NCBI RefSeq assembly: GCF_003710105.1 | Contig: NZ_CP033325.1 | Location: 558,001 to 622,000 of the forward strand | Direction: 5' to 3' | DNA length: 64,000 nt | DNA from: Georgenia faecalis | GTDB lineage: Bacteria; Actinomycetota; Actinomycetes; Actinomycetales; Actinomycetaceae | Shown: piece by piece, positions 41,936 to 51,403 of the stretch | Position numbering within the stretch: position 1 is the stretch's first letter | Layout: each line of letters starts with the position of its first letter | Made by a program: the position numbers and the translations under genes | The notes under the pieces: model-generated | The model's input: the letters and a program-made list of their open reading frames with translations, nothing else | What the model was told of the DNA's origin: nothing | Database searches by the model: none

Positions 41936-43015
41936 ATGTACGTGCCCGAGCCCACTCGGCGCGCACGGCATCGTGATGCCGTGGAGCGCCCCAGCCTGTT
42001 CCGTGCACCCGCCGTCCGGCGCACCGCCCGCGCCGTCCTGCTCGCCGGGGTCGTGGCCGGCACAGCGAGCTTCGCGGGAGCCGAGGTCCCCTCGGAGTCG
42101 ACGGTCCTCGGTGCCGCCGAGAGCGCCGGTGCCGAGGCGTTCGACCGCTCCGGCCTGGCCGCCTCGCGCTTCGAGGCCCGCACCGCTCTCGCCCCGCTCC
42201 GGGACGTCCGCGTCGTCGTCGACGGCGAGTCGCACGGCCTGAGCACCCGCGCCGAGCGGGTCCATGAGGTGCTCACCGAGGCGGGCATCGTCGTCGACGC
42301 CGACGACCAGGCCTCCACCTCCCTCAACGCCCACGTCCGTGACGGCATGACCGTCACCATCACGCGGGTCGACGCCGACGCCGTCACCGAGACGACCACC
42401 GACGCCCACGGGACCGTCGAGCAGGAGGACCCGAACCTCCCTGTCGGCGAGCGCGCCGTCGTCACCGAGGGCGTCGACGGGGTGCAGCGGGTGACCTACC
42501 AGGTGCACGTCGCCGGCGGCGAGGAGGTCCGGCGCGAGGTGCTGGCCCGCGTCGTCGTGAGCAATCGCGTCGACGAGGTCATCGCGATCGGCACGGCCGA
42601 GCCGCCGGAGCCGGTCGAGGTCGCCCCGGAGCCCGAGCCCGCCGAGGCGGGCGCGGAGCCGGAGGCCGACGCCGACGCGGACGCCGCGGAGGAGGCGCCC
42701 GTCGCCACCTACGAGGGGGACACGCGCGCCCTGGGCGCCGAGATGGCCGCGGCCCGCGGATGGGGCGGCGGACAGTTCCAGTGCCTCGAGGAGCTGTGGA
42801 CCCGGGAGTCCAACTGGAACCCCACGGCGATGAACCCCAGCTCCGGTGCCTACGGCATCCCGCAGTCGCTGCCCGGATCGAAGATGGCAAGCGTCGGGGC
42901 CGACTGGCGCACCAACCCGGTGACCCAGATCACCTGGGGGCTGAATTACATCGCCGGGCGCTACGGCACGCCGTGCGCGGCGCTGGCCCACTCGCACAGC
43001 GTCGGCTGGTACTGA
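41936..43015 (+). CDS. Secreted G5/DUF348 protein with transglycosylase-like C-terminus
   Basis: 359 residues. Signal or anchor helix AVLLAGVVAGTASFAGAE (33-50); one DUF348 domain (about 90-133); G5 domain (about 157-219; VEQEDPNLPVGERAVVTEG); an acidic Pro/Glu linker (221-260); then a lysozyme-like domain with ELWTRESNWNP (Glu291 as likely catalytic acid) and NPSSGAYGIPQSLPGSKM. The last domain resembles the actinobacterial aggregation-promoting-factor C-terminal type rather than the Rpf type. Predicted to cleave peptidoglycan at the surface. RBS CAGGA before ATG 41936. Confidence 0.88.
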   Translation: MYVPEPTRRARHRDAVERPSLFRAPAVRRTARAVLLAGVVAGTASFAGAEVPSESTVLGAAESAGAEAFDRSGLAASRFEARTALAPLRDVRVVVDGESHGLSTRAERVHEVLTEAGIVVDADDQASTSLNAHVRDGMTVTITRVDADAVTETTTDAHGTVEQEDPNLPVGERAVVTEGVDGVQRVTYQVHVAGGEEVRREVLARVVVSNRVDEVIAIGTAEPPEPVEVAPEPEPAEAGAEPEADADADAAEEAPVATYEGDTRALGAEMAAARGWGGGQFQCLEELWTRESNWNPTAMNPSSGAYGIPQSLPGSKMASVGADWRTNPVTQITWGLNYIAGRYGTPCAALAHSHSVGWY

Positions 43016-43025
43016 GCCCGGCCAG

Positions 43026-43058
43026 ACCCGGTTAGCACCCGGTTAGCACCCGGTGAGT
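43026..43058. repeat. Three tandem 11-bp repeats (ACCCGGTTAGC) upstream of rpfB
   Basis: Copies 43026-43036 and 43037-43047 are identical; 43048-43058 is ACCCGGTGAGT. The helical period and the position just upstream of the GTCACG-N5-GTTACA element suggest regulator binding, though slippage could also explain it. Confidence 0.85.
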
Positions 43059-43078
43059 CATCTCACCTAGACCGACAC

Positions 43079-43097
43079 GTCACGAAACGGTTACAGT
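43079..43097 (+). promoter_or_regulatory. GTCACG-N5-GTTACA direct repeat (MtrA-like) overlapping -10 of rpfB
   Basis: GTCACGAAACGGTTACAGT has the same half-sites, spacing and embedded -10 (TACAGT, 43092-43097) as 41839-41857. Transcription would start near 43104, leaving a 5' leader of about 120 bases before GTG 43226. Confidence 0.55.
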
Positions 43098-43225
43098 TTC
43101 GTACGACCCCAGGGCGGGCGCCGCGTTGGCGCCGAGTCCCGACAGCCGGATCAGACCGCCCGCAGTACCGAGCGCCCTGCGCGCCGCCGCCGTCTGTGCC
43201 GGGTCCGTCCCACCCAAGGAACACT

Positions 43226-44545
<1,320 letters not shown>

Positions 44546-44562
44546 CCCGCACCCCGCACGCC

Positions 44563-44606
44563 CACGGGCCCCGCCTTCCCCCTCGATCGGGAAAGCGGGG
44601 CCCGTG
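44563..44606 (+). terminator. Strong hairpin terminator after rpfB
   Basis: CACGGGCCCCGC (44563-44574) pairs perfectly with GCGGGGCCCGTG (44595-44606); inside, TTCCC and GGGAA extend the stem after one mismatch. It starts 18 bases after the rpfB stop and just before the rsmA promoter. No U-tract, as usual in this GC range. Confidence 0.85.
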
Positions 44607-44624
44607 GCGGTTAGGCTCGCAGGC

Positions 44625-45533
44625 GTGACGGCCAACGCGCGCCCCTCAGGGGCTCAGGGCGCGCTGCTCGGTCCGAGCGACGTGCGCGCGCTCACCGAGC
44701 GGCTCGGTATCCGACCCACCAAGACCCTCGGGCAGAACTTCGTCGTCGACCCCGGCACCGTCCGCCGGATCGTCCGGGCCGCGGGCATCACCGCCGACGA
44801 CGTCGTCCTCGAGGTGGGCCCCGGCCTCGGCTCGCTCACGCTCGCCCTGGTGGAGACGGGGGCGCGGGTCGTCGCCGTCGAGATCGACCCGGTGCTCGGC
44901 GCCGCCCTCCCGGCCACCGTCGCCGAGCGGGCCCCGGGCGCCCGGTTCGACGTCGTCGTGGCCGACGCGCTCGACGTGCGCGGCCCCGCCGACCTCCCCG
45001 GGGGCGCGGCGCCGGACGCCCTCGTGGCGAACCTCCCGTACAACGTCGCGGTGCCCGTGCTCCTCACCATGCTCGAGCGCCTGCCCTCGCTGCGGTCGGG
45101 CCTGGTCATGGTCCAGGCGGAGGTGGCGGACCGGCTGGCCGCCCCGCCCGGGTCGCGGACCTACGGCATCCCCTCGGCCAAGGCCGCCTGGTACGCCGAG
45201 ACCACCCGCTCGCACACCATCGCCCGGTCGGTGTTCTGGCCCGTCCCCAACGTCGACTCCGCGCTCGTGCGGGTCGTCCGGCGCCCGCCGCCGGCGACCA
45301 CCGCCACCCGCGAGGAGGTGTTCGCCGTCGTCGACGCCGCGTTCGCCCAGCGGCGCAAGACCCTGCGCTCCGCGCTGGCGGGCTGGGCGGGATCCGCGGC
45401 CGCCGCCGAGGTCGCGCTGCGGGCGGCCGGGGTCGACCCGTCGCTGCGCGGCGAGCGGCTGGGCATCGCCGACTTCGCCCGGATCGCCGAGCACCGCCCG
45501 GGCGCCGGCACCTCTGGCACAGTGGCGTCATGA
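44625..45533 (+). CDS. rsmA: 16S rRNA (A1518/A1519-N6,N6)-dimethyltransferase
   Basis: 302 residues. [20 protein letters not shown] is the classic RsmA/KsgA start; SAM motif [15 protein letters not shown] (about 62-76), VVAVEIDP, catalytic [12 protein letters not shown], and the C-terminal [14 protein letters not shown]. It dimethylates two adenines in helix 45 of 16S rRNA. GTG 44625 has TAGGCT (44612-44617) seven bases upstream, so leaderless. Contrast with the Erm protein at 33547, which lacks the C-terminal VPNVDSALV pattern. Overlaps ispE by ATGA. Confidence 0.96.
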   Translation: MTANARPSGAQGALLGPSDVRALTERLGIRPTKTLGQNFVVDPGTVRRIVRAAGITADDVVLEVGPGLGSLTLALVETGARVVAVEIDPVLGAALPATVAERAPGARFDVVVADALDVRGPADLPGGAAPDALVANLPYNVAVPVLLTMLERLPSLRSGLVMVQAEVADRLAAPPGSRTYGIPSAKAAWYAETTRSHTIARSVFWPVPNVDSALVRVVRRPPPATTATREEVFAVVDAAFAQRRKTLRSALAGWAGSAAAAEVALRAAGVDPSLRGERLGIADFARIAEHRPGAGTSGTVAS

Positions 45534-46459
45534 GGACCCCCGAGCACCCCGGCGTGCACGTGCGGGCACCGGGGAAGATCAACCTCGCGCTGCGCGTCGG
45601 CGCCCGCGAGCCGTCGGGCTACCACCCGCTCGCCACCGTGTTCCAGGCCGTCTCCCTGTCCGAGGACGTCGTCGCCCGCCCCGCCGAGGGGCTCAGCCTC
45701 ACCGTCGAGGGGCGCGGCTGCGACCTCGTGCCCGTCGACGGCACGAACCTCGCCCTGCGCGCCGCCGAGCTGCTGCGCACGGTGACGGGGACGACGGCCG
45801 GCGCCGCGCTGCAGGTCACCAAGCACGTGCCCGTCGCCGGCGGCATGGCCGGCGGGTCGGCCGACGCGGCCGCCGCCCTCCTCGCCTGCGACCAGCTGTG
45901 GGGGACCGGCCTCGACCGGCGCGAGCTCGTCGAGCTCGGCGCCGAGCTCGGGGCCGACGTGCCGTTCGCGCTCACCGGGCTCACCGCCGTCGGCGCCGGG
46001 CACGGGGATGTGCTCACCTCGGCGATGTCCCGCGGCACCTACCACTGGGTGCTCGCCCTCCAGGACGAGGGGCTCTCCACCCCGCGCGTCTTCGCCGCCT
46101 TCGACGACCTCCTCGACGACGAGCCGCCCGCGCCGGAGGTCGACGAGGGCCTCCTCGCCGCGCTCCTTGCCGGGGACCCCCACGAGCTCGCCCGGCACCT
46201 CGTCAACGACCTCACCGACGCGGCGGTCGACCTCATGCCCGCGCTCGACGACGTCCTCGCCGCGTCCGCCCGCGCCGGGGCCCTCGGGACGGTGCTGTCC
46301 GGCTCCGGCCCCACGGTCGCCGCCCTCGCCCTGGACGCCGAGCACGCCGCCTCCGTCGCGGAGGTCCTGCGCCGCGCGGAGGTCGCCGCGGAGGTGCTCG
46401 TGGTCACCGCCCCCGCCCCCGGCGCTCGGGTCCTCGAGCCCGTGCGCGCCCCGCTCTAG
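45530..46459 (+). CDS. ispE: 4-(cytidine 5'-diphospho)-2-C-methyl-D-erythritol kinase
   Basis: 309 residues, a GHMP kinase of the MEP isoprenoid pathway. [22 protein letters not shown] is the N-terminal signature, [19 protein letters not shown] (about 103-121) the phosphate-binding loop, and [15 protein letters not shown] the C-terminal GHMP motif. It phosphorylates CDP-methylerythritol at the 2-OH. ATG overlaps the rsmA stop, giving co-translation. It is convergent with the ABC-F gene. Confidence 0.96.
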   Translation: MRTPEHPGVHVRAPGKINLALRVGAREPSGYHPLATVFQAVSLSEDVVARPAEGLSLTVEGRGCDLVPVDGTNLALRAAELLRTVTGTTAGAALQVTKHVPVAGGMAGGSADAAAALLACDQLWGTGLDRRELVELGAELGADVPFALTGLTAVGAGHGDVLTSAMSRGTYHWVLALQDEGLSTPRVFAAFDDLLDDEPPAPEVDEGLLAALLAGDPHELARHLVNDLTDAAVDLMPALDDVLAASARAGALGTVLSGSGPTVAALALDAEHAASVAEVLRRAEVAAEVLVVTAPAPGARVLEPVRAPL

Positions 46460-46475
46460 GGAGCCGGGCGGCCGA

Positions 46476-48272
46476 TCAGCCGACGAGCTCGGACAGCTCC
46501 AGCCACCGCTCCTCGAGCCGGGCGACCTCCGCCTCGAGCGCGCGCAGCTCGTCGGTGCGCCGCTGGAGGCCCGGGTAGTCGGACGGGTCGTGCTCGGCCA
46601 TGGCCCGGTGCACGGCCTTCACCTCGGCGTCCACCTTGGCGAGGCGGCGCTCGACGGCGGCCACCTCCTTCTGCACCGCGCGGCGCTCGGCGCCGGAGAC
46701 GGACCCCGTCTCGGCGCCGGCCGGCCCGGAGGGCGTGGAGCCCGGCACCGCGCCGGCCGTGCCGGAGTCCTGGGCGCGGCGCAGCCGGAGGTACTCGTCG
46801 ACGCCGCCGGGCACGTGGCGCAGGCGCCCGTCGAGGATGGCGTACTGCTGGTCGGTCACCCGCTCGAGGAGGTAGCGGTCGTGGGAGACCACGATGAGCG
46901 TGCCCGGCCAGGAGTCCAGGAGGTCCTCCATCGCGGCGAGCATGTCGGAGTCGACGTCGTTGGTGGGCTCGTCGAGGACGATGACGTTGGGCTGGCTGAG
47001 CAGGAGCAGCAGGAGCTGCAGCCGGCGCTTCTGCCCGCCCGAGAGCTCGTCCACCCGCGCCGAGAGGTGCTCGCGGGCGAACCCGAGGCGCTCGAGCAGC
47101 TGGGCGGGGGTGAGGTCCTTGCCGTCGATGGTGAACGTCGTCTGGGTCCGGGCCAGCACCTCCCGCACCCGGTCGCCCCCGATCTCGGCGAGCTGGGAGA
47201 ACTGCTGGTCGAGCATGCCGATCCGCACCGTCTTGCCCCGCTTGACCCGGCCGGCGGTCGGGAGGACCGACCCGGACACCAGGCCCAGGAGCGTGGACTT
47301 GCCCGCGCCGTTGGCGCCGAGGATGCCGGTGCGCTCGCCCGGCCCGATCCGCCAGGTGACGTCCCGGAGCACCTCGCGCTCACCGAAGCGCACGTGCGCG
47401 TCCTCGATGTCGACGACCTCCTTGCCCAGCCGGGCGATGGCGAGCCGCTGCAGCTCCAGGGGGTTGCGCGGCGGCGGCACGTCGCTGATGAGCTGGTTCG
47501 CGGCGTCGATGCGGAACTTCGGCTTGGCGGTCCGGGCTGGGGCGCCGCGACGCAGCCAGGCGAGCTCCTTGCGCATGAGGTTCTGGCGCTTGGACTCCGT
47601 CGCCGCGGCCTGCCGGTCGCGCTCGACGCGCTGGAGCACGTAGGCCGCGTAGCCGCCCTCGAAGGAGTCGACGGTCCCGTCGTGGACCTCCCACGTCTCG
47701 GTGCACACCTCGTCGAGGAGCCAGCGGTCGTGGGTGATGACCACCAGGCCGCCCGAGGACGCCGGCCAGCGGCGCTTGAGGTGGTCCGCCAGCCAGGCGA
47801 CCCCCTCCATGTCGAGGTGGTTCGTGGGCTCGTCCAGGGCGAGGACGTCCCACTCGCCGACGAGCAGCGCGGCGAGGGCCACCCGGCGCCGCTGCCCGCC
47901 GCTGAGGTCGCCGACGCGGGCGTCCCAGTCGATGTCGGCGACCAGGCCGGTGAGGACGTCGCGCACCCGCGCGTCGCCCGCCCACTCGTGCTCCGGGCGC
48001 TCACCGACGATCGAGCGGCCCACCGCGGCGTCGTCGTCGAGCCGGTCGGACTGGTCGAGGACGCCGAACCGGACGCCCCCTCGACGCGTCACCCGGCCCG
48101 TGGTCGGTTCGACCTGTCCGGCGAGCATGCCCAGGAGGCTGGACTTGCCGTCACCGTTGCGGCCGACGATGCCGATCCGGTCGCCCTCGTTGACCCCGAG
48201 GGTCACGGAGTCGAAGACGGTGCGGGTCGGGTACTCCAGGTGCAGGGCCTCGGCCCCGAGAAGATGTGCCAT
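46476..48272 (-). CDS. ABC-F family ATPase (Uup-like), with C-terminal coiled coil
   Basis: 598 residues with two ABC domains in one chain and no membrane segment. Walker A GRNGDGKSS (about 38-46) and GANGAGKST; signatures LSGGQRRR and LSGGQKRR; Walker B LALDEPTNHLD and VLDEPTNDVD; the inter-domain linker is helical and basic. The final about 70 residues form a coiled coil (EVAAVERRLAKVDAEV, ELRALEAEVARLEERW) as in Uup, which acts on ribosomes or branched DNA intermediates. Start ATG 48272 has TGGAGGGG upstream and also TACCCT at seven bases. rsmA-ispE-abcF proximity is common in actinobacteria, although here it is on the other strand. Confidence 0.93.
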   Translation of the reverse strand: MAHLLGAEALHLEYPTRTVFDSVTLGVNEGDRIGIVGRNGDGKSSLLGMLAGQVEPTTGRVTRRGGVRFGVLDQSDRLDDDAAVGRSIVGERPEHEWAGDARVRDVLTGLVADIDWDARVGDLSGGQRRRVALAALLVGEWDVLALDEPTNHLDMEGVAWLADHLKRRWPASSGGLVVITHDRWLLDEVCTETWEVHDGTVDSFEGGYAAYVLQRVERDRQAAATESKRQNLMRKELAWLRRGAPARTAKPKFRIDAANQLISDVPPPRNPLELQRLAIARLGKEVVDIEDAHVRFGEREVLRDVTWRIGPGERTGILGANGAGKSTLLGLVSGSVLPTAGRVKRGKTVRIGMLDQQFSQLAEIGGDRVREVLARTQTTFTIDGKDLTPAQLLERLGFAREHLSARVDELSGGQKRRLQLLLLLLSQPNVIVLDEPTNDVDSDMLAAMEDLLDSWPGTLIVVSHDRYLLERVTDQQYAILDGRLRHVPGGVDEYLRLRRAQDSGTAGAVPGSTPSGPAGAETGSVSGAERRAVQKEVAAVERRLAKVDAEVKAVHRAMAEHDPSDYPGLQRRTDELRALEAEVARLEERWLELSELVG

Positions 48273-48295
48273 CCCCTCCAGGGTAGTGACCGCGG

Positions 48296-48934
48296 TCAGG
48301 ACACGATGACGACGTCGAGCGTGCGCGGACCGTGGACCCCCTCCACCCGCTGGAGCTCGATGTCGCTCGTCGCCGACGGGCCGGCGATCCACGTGAGCGG
48401 CCGGGTGGGGTTCGCCCCGAGGACCGCCACCGCCTCCGGCACGGTGGCGAGCACCTGGTCGCGGCGTACGACGCACACGTGGTGGTCGGGCACGAGGGTG
48501 ATGGCCCGCCGGCCCTGGTCGGGCTGGGCGTCGAGGACGATGGTGCCGGTCTCGGCGACGGCGACGCGGGAGGCGGTGAGCACCGCGTCGACGGCGTCGA
48601 GCTCGGCGTGGCTGAGCGGCGCGCCCGGGGCGTCCACCCGGACGTCCCCGGGCACTGCGGAGCGCCACGCCTCGGGCAGGCCAGGGGGGACGACGACGGC
48701 CGCTGCCTCGGCGAGCACCGTGGCGAGGACCGCCGCCAGGCCCGCCTCGTCGCACTCGTGCACCCGCGCCCGGTAGTCGACGAGCCGGTCGACGAGGAGC
48801 TCGACGGCGCCCGCCGAGCCCGGCGCGAGCTCGGAGGAGGCGCGGTAGTCGCGGGGGACCGGGGGCGGGGGGCCCTGCTGGGAGCGCCCCAGCGCGTCGG
48901 TGATCCGGGCCAGCACGGCCGCGCGCGCGTCCAT
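48296..48934 (-). CDS. lutC: Lactate utilization protein LutC (LUD domain)
   Basis: 212 residues of the YkgG/LutC family: ARITDALGRSQQGPPPPVPRDY at the start, ASRVAVAETGTIVLDAQPDQGRR (about 120-142), LVPDHHVCVVRRDQVLATVPEAV, and a C-terminal ATSDIELQRVEGVHGPRTLDVVIV, which is the LUD signature. It is part of the LutABC Fe-S L-lactate dehydrogenase. ATG 48934 shares a base with the lutB stop (TGATG), so it is the last gene of the lutABC unit. Confidence 0.94.
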   Translation of the reverse strand: MDARAAVLARITDALGRSQQGPPPPVPRDYRASSELAPGSAGAVELLVDRLVDYRARVHECDEAGLAAVLATVLAEAAAVVVPPGLPEAWRSAVPGDVRVDAPGAPLSHAELDAVDAVLTASRVAVAETGTIVLDAQPDQGRRAITLVPDHHVCVVRRDQVLATVPEAVAVLGANPTRPLTWIAGPSATSDIELQRVEGVHGPRTLDVVIVS

Positions 48935-50493
48935 CACGCCCCTCCGTCCCGGCCGGTGGGCCGGCGGTCGGCGTCCGCGGTGGGCCGGCCGTCGGCGTCG
49001 TGGGTGTCCGCCCACCACTCGCGGAACGACCGCGCGGGTGGCGCGGGCACGTCCCGGCTGTCGGTCCAGCCCCGCAGGGGCGGCGGCAGCGCCCCGATGC
49101 GGCCGTCCCGGGCGAAGACCTTGGCGAGGCGCGCGGCCCGGTCGGCCGGCGCGAGCCGGGCGCCGCTGGAGAGCACCGTGCCGGCGGCGCGCATGGCGAC
49201 CTCCCACCCGGTGGGCACCGGGCGCCGGGACTGGGCCTCGTTCATCCGGTTGCGCAGGTGGACGAGCACCTTGGGGATGTCGATCTTCACGGGGCACGCC
49301 TCGTAGCACGCGCCGCACAGCGAGCTGGCGAAGGGGAGCGAGGCGGTGGGGTCGTGCGGGTCCAGCGGTCCCGGGCCCGTCCCGGTCCCGCGCAGGAGCG
49401 GGGTGAGGATGGCCCCGATCGGCCCGGGGTAGACCGACCCGTAGGCGTGGCCGCCGGTGCGCTCGTAGACCGGGCACACGTTCATGCACGCCGAGCAGCG
49501 GATGCAGTGCAGCGCCTCGCGCCCCACCTCGTCCGCCAGCGCCTTGGTCCGGCCGTTGTCGAGGAGGACGAGGTGGAACTCCTGCGGCCCGTCCCCGGGC
49601 GTCACCCCGGTCCACATCGTCGTGTAGGGGTTCATCCGCTCCCCGGTGGAGGAGCGCGGGAGGATCTGCGTGAAGACCTCCAGGTCCCGGAAGGTGGGGA
49701 CCACCTTCTCGATGCCCATGACGGTGATGAGGGTCTCGGGCAGGGTGAGGCACATCCGGCCGTTGCCCTCGGACTCGAACACCGCCACCGTGCCGGTCTC
49801 GGCGACGGCGAGGTTGGCCCCGGAGACGGCGACCTTCGCGGAGAGGAACTTGCGCCGCAGGTGCGCGCGGGCGGCCATGGCCAGCTCGCGCGGCTCGTCG
49901 GTGAGCCCCGCCGGGAACTCCTCCATGCGGTGGCGGAAGATCTCCCGGATCTCCGACCGGTTGCGGTGGATGGCGGGGACGAGGACGTGGGAGGGCATGT
50001 CCCCGACGAGCTGGACGATGAGCTCGGCGAGGTCCGTCTCGAGGGCGGTGATCCCCTCGGCGTCGAGGTGCTCGTTGAGCCCGATCTCCTGGGTGGCCAT
50101 CGACTTCACCTTGATGACCTCGTCGGCGCCCGTGGCCCGGATGAGGGCGGTGACGATGCGGTTGGCCTCGGCGGCGTCCCGCGCCCAGTGCACCACCCCG
50201 CCGTGGGCGACGACGTTGGCCTCGAGCTCGACGAGCAGCTCGGGCAGCCGGCTCATCGCCTCGTGCTTGGCGGCGGCACCGGCCTCCCGCAGCTCCTCCC
50301 AGTCCGGCAGCTCACCGGTGACCCGCAGCCGCTTGTCCCGGATCGTGTGCGTGGCCTTGGCGAGGTTGGCGCGCATCTGCCCGTTCGCCAGCGTCTCGTG
50401 CGCGGCGTCGGGGAACGTCGGGCCCCAGCGCAGCGGGTCCTGGGGCGGCTGCGCGGGCAGCGGGGTGGGCATCCCGAGGAACGTCGTGCTCAT
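48934..50493 (-). CDS. lutB: Lactate utilization protein LutB (Fe-S, LUD domain)
   Basis: 519 residues. N-terminal LUD region (VIKVKSMATQEIGLNEHL, ANLAVAETGTVAVFESEGNGRM), then two 4Fe-4S clusters: CIRCSACMNVCPVY (about 358-371) and CGACYEACPVKID (about 408-420), and a C-terminal DUF3390-like part that ends Arg/Asp-rich. It carries electrons within the LutABC lactate dehydrogenase complex at the cytoplasmic membrane face. Overlaps lutA by four bases (ATGA). Confidence 0.95.
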   Translation of the reverse strand: MSTTFLGMPTPLPAQPPQDPLRWGPTFPDAAHETLANGQMRANLAKATHTIRDKRLRVTGELPDWEELREAGAAAKHEAMSRLPELLVELEANVVAHGGVVHWARDAAEANRIVTALIRATGADEVIKVKSMATQEIGLNEHLDAEGITALETDLAELIVQLVGDMPSHVLVPAIHRNRSEIREIFRHRMEEFPAGLTDEPRELAMAARAHLRRKFLSAKVAVSGANLAVAETGTVAVFESEGNGRMCLTLPETLITVMGIEKVVPTFRDLEVFTQILPRSSTGERMNPYTTMWTGVTPGDGPQEFHLVLLDNGRTKALADEVGREALHCIRCSACMNVCPVYERTGGHAYGSVYPGPIGAILTPLLRGTGTGPGPLDPHDPTASLPFASSLCGACYEACPVKIDIPKVLVHLRNRMNEAQSRRPVPTGWEVAMRAAGTVLSSGARLAPADRAARLAKVFARDGRIGALPPPLRGWTDSRDVPAPPARSFREWWADTHDADGRPTADADRRPTGRDGGA

Positions 50494-51359
50494 CGCGCAC
50501 CTCCCGCGGCCGCCGCCGAGGCGGGCGCGCCGGCACACCCGGACCCCGGCGGCCCGTCGCACGCGCACCCGGCCTCCCCGCGGCGCGGCGGGAGCACCGC
50601 CGGCTCCCAGGGCTCGTCCGCGGTGGCGACGAGGACCTCCGCGAGGTGGGCGACGCGCACGTCCGCCCCGTCGCGGGAGAGCCGCCCGCCGATGTTCATC
50701 AGGCAGGAGTAGTCGCCCGAGACGACCACCTCGGCGCCGGTGGCGACGATGTGGTCGGCCTTGTCCGCGACCATCGCCGTGGACGTCTCGGCGTTCTTCA
50801 GCGCGAAGGTGCCGCCGAACCCGCAGCACGACTCCGCCTCCGGCAGCGGCACGAGGTCGATACCCCGGACCGCCCGGAGCAGCCGCAGGGGCCGGTCGCC
50901 CACCTTGATCATCCGCAGGGAGTGGCACGTGGGGTGGTAGGTGACCCGGTGCGGGAAGGTGGCGCCGACGTCCTCCACCCCGAGGACGTCGACGAGGAGC
51001 TCGGAGAGGTCGTAGGTCCGCTCCGCCACCCGTTCCGCCTGCCGGGCGAGGGCCTCGTCGCCCTCCTGGCGGGCCACCATCGCCTGCTGGTGACGGACCG
51101 AGCCGACGCACGAGGCGGACGGGGCGACGACGGCGTCCCACTCGCCGTCGAGCATGGGCTCGAAGGACCGGACGTAGTTGCGGATGACCGGCATGGCCAT
51201 GCGGTAGTAGCCGGTGTTGACGTGCATCTGCCCGCAGCAGGCCTGGTCGGCGGGGAAGACCACCTCGTGGCCCAGCCGCTCGAGCAGCCGCACCGTCGCG
51301 ACGGGGGCGTAGGGGAACATCGCGTCCGCGATGCACGTGGGGAAGATGGCGATGCGCAT
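50490..51359 (-). CDS. lutA: Lactate utilization protein LutA (CCG Fe-S oxidoreductase)
   Basis: 289 residues with two cysteine-rich CCG domains: FPTCIADAMFPYAP ... ACCGQMHVNTGYY and HPTCHSLR ... SCCGFGGTFALK, each a ligand set for a non-cubane or 4Fe-4S cluster. The last 30 residues are a Cys/Gly/Ala-rich tail (CACDGPPGSGC) not usual in LutA. First gene of lutABC; GGGGGCG lies before ATG 51359, and TACCGT about 30 bases upstream may be its -10. Confidence 0.94.
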   Translation of the reverse strand: MRIAIFPTCIADAMFPYAPVATVRLLERLGHEVVFPADQACCGQMHVNTGYYRMAMPVIRNYVRSFEPMLDGEWDAVVAPSASCVGSVRHQQAMVARQEGDEALARQAERVAERTYDLSELLVDVLGVEDVGATFPHRVTYHPTCHSLRMIKVGDRPLRLLRAVRGIDLVPLPEAESCCGFGGTFALKNAETSTAMVADKADHIVATGAEVVVSGDYSCLMNIGGRLSRDGADVRVAHLAEVLVATADEPWEPAVLPPRRGEAGCACDGPPGSGCAGAPASAAAAGGAR

Positions 51360-51403
51360 CAGGCGCCCCCTTCGGTGGGTGTGAGCGGACTCACGGTAAC
51401 GCC

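Noticed and set aside
43104-43225. c-di-AMP (ydaO/yuaA) riboswitch in the rpfB leader
   Set aside because: Such riboswitches precede many actinobacterial rpf genes and the leader is long enough (about 120 bases), but I could not recognise the conserved core. A covariance search with the Rfam ydaO model would decide.
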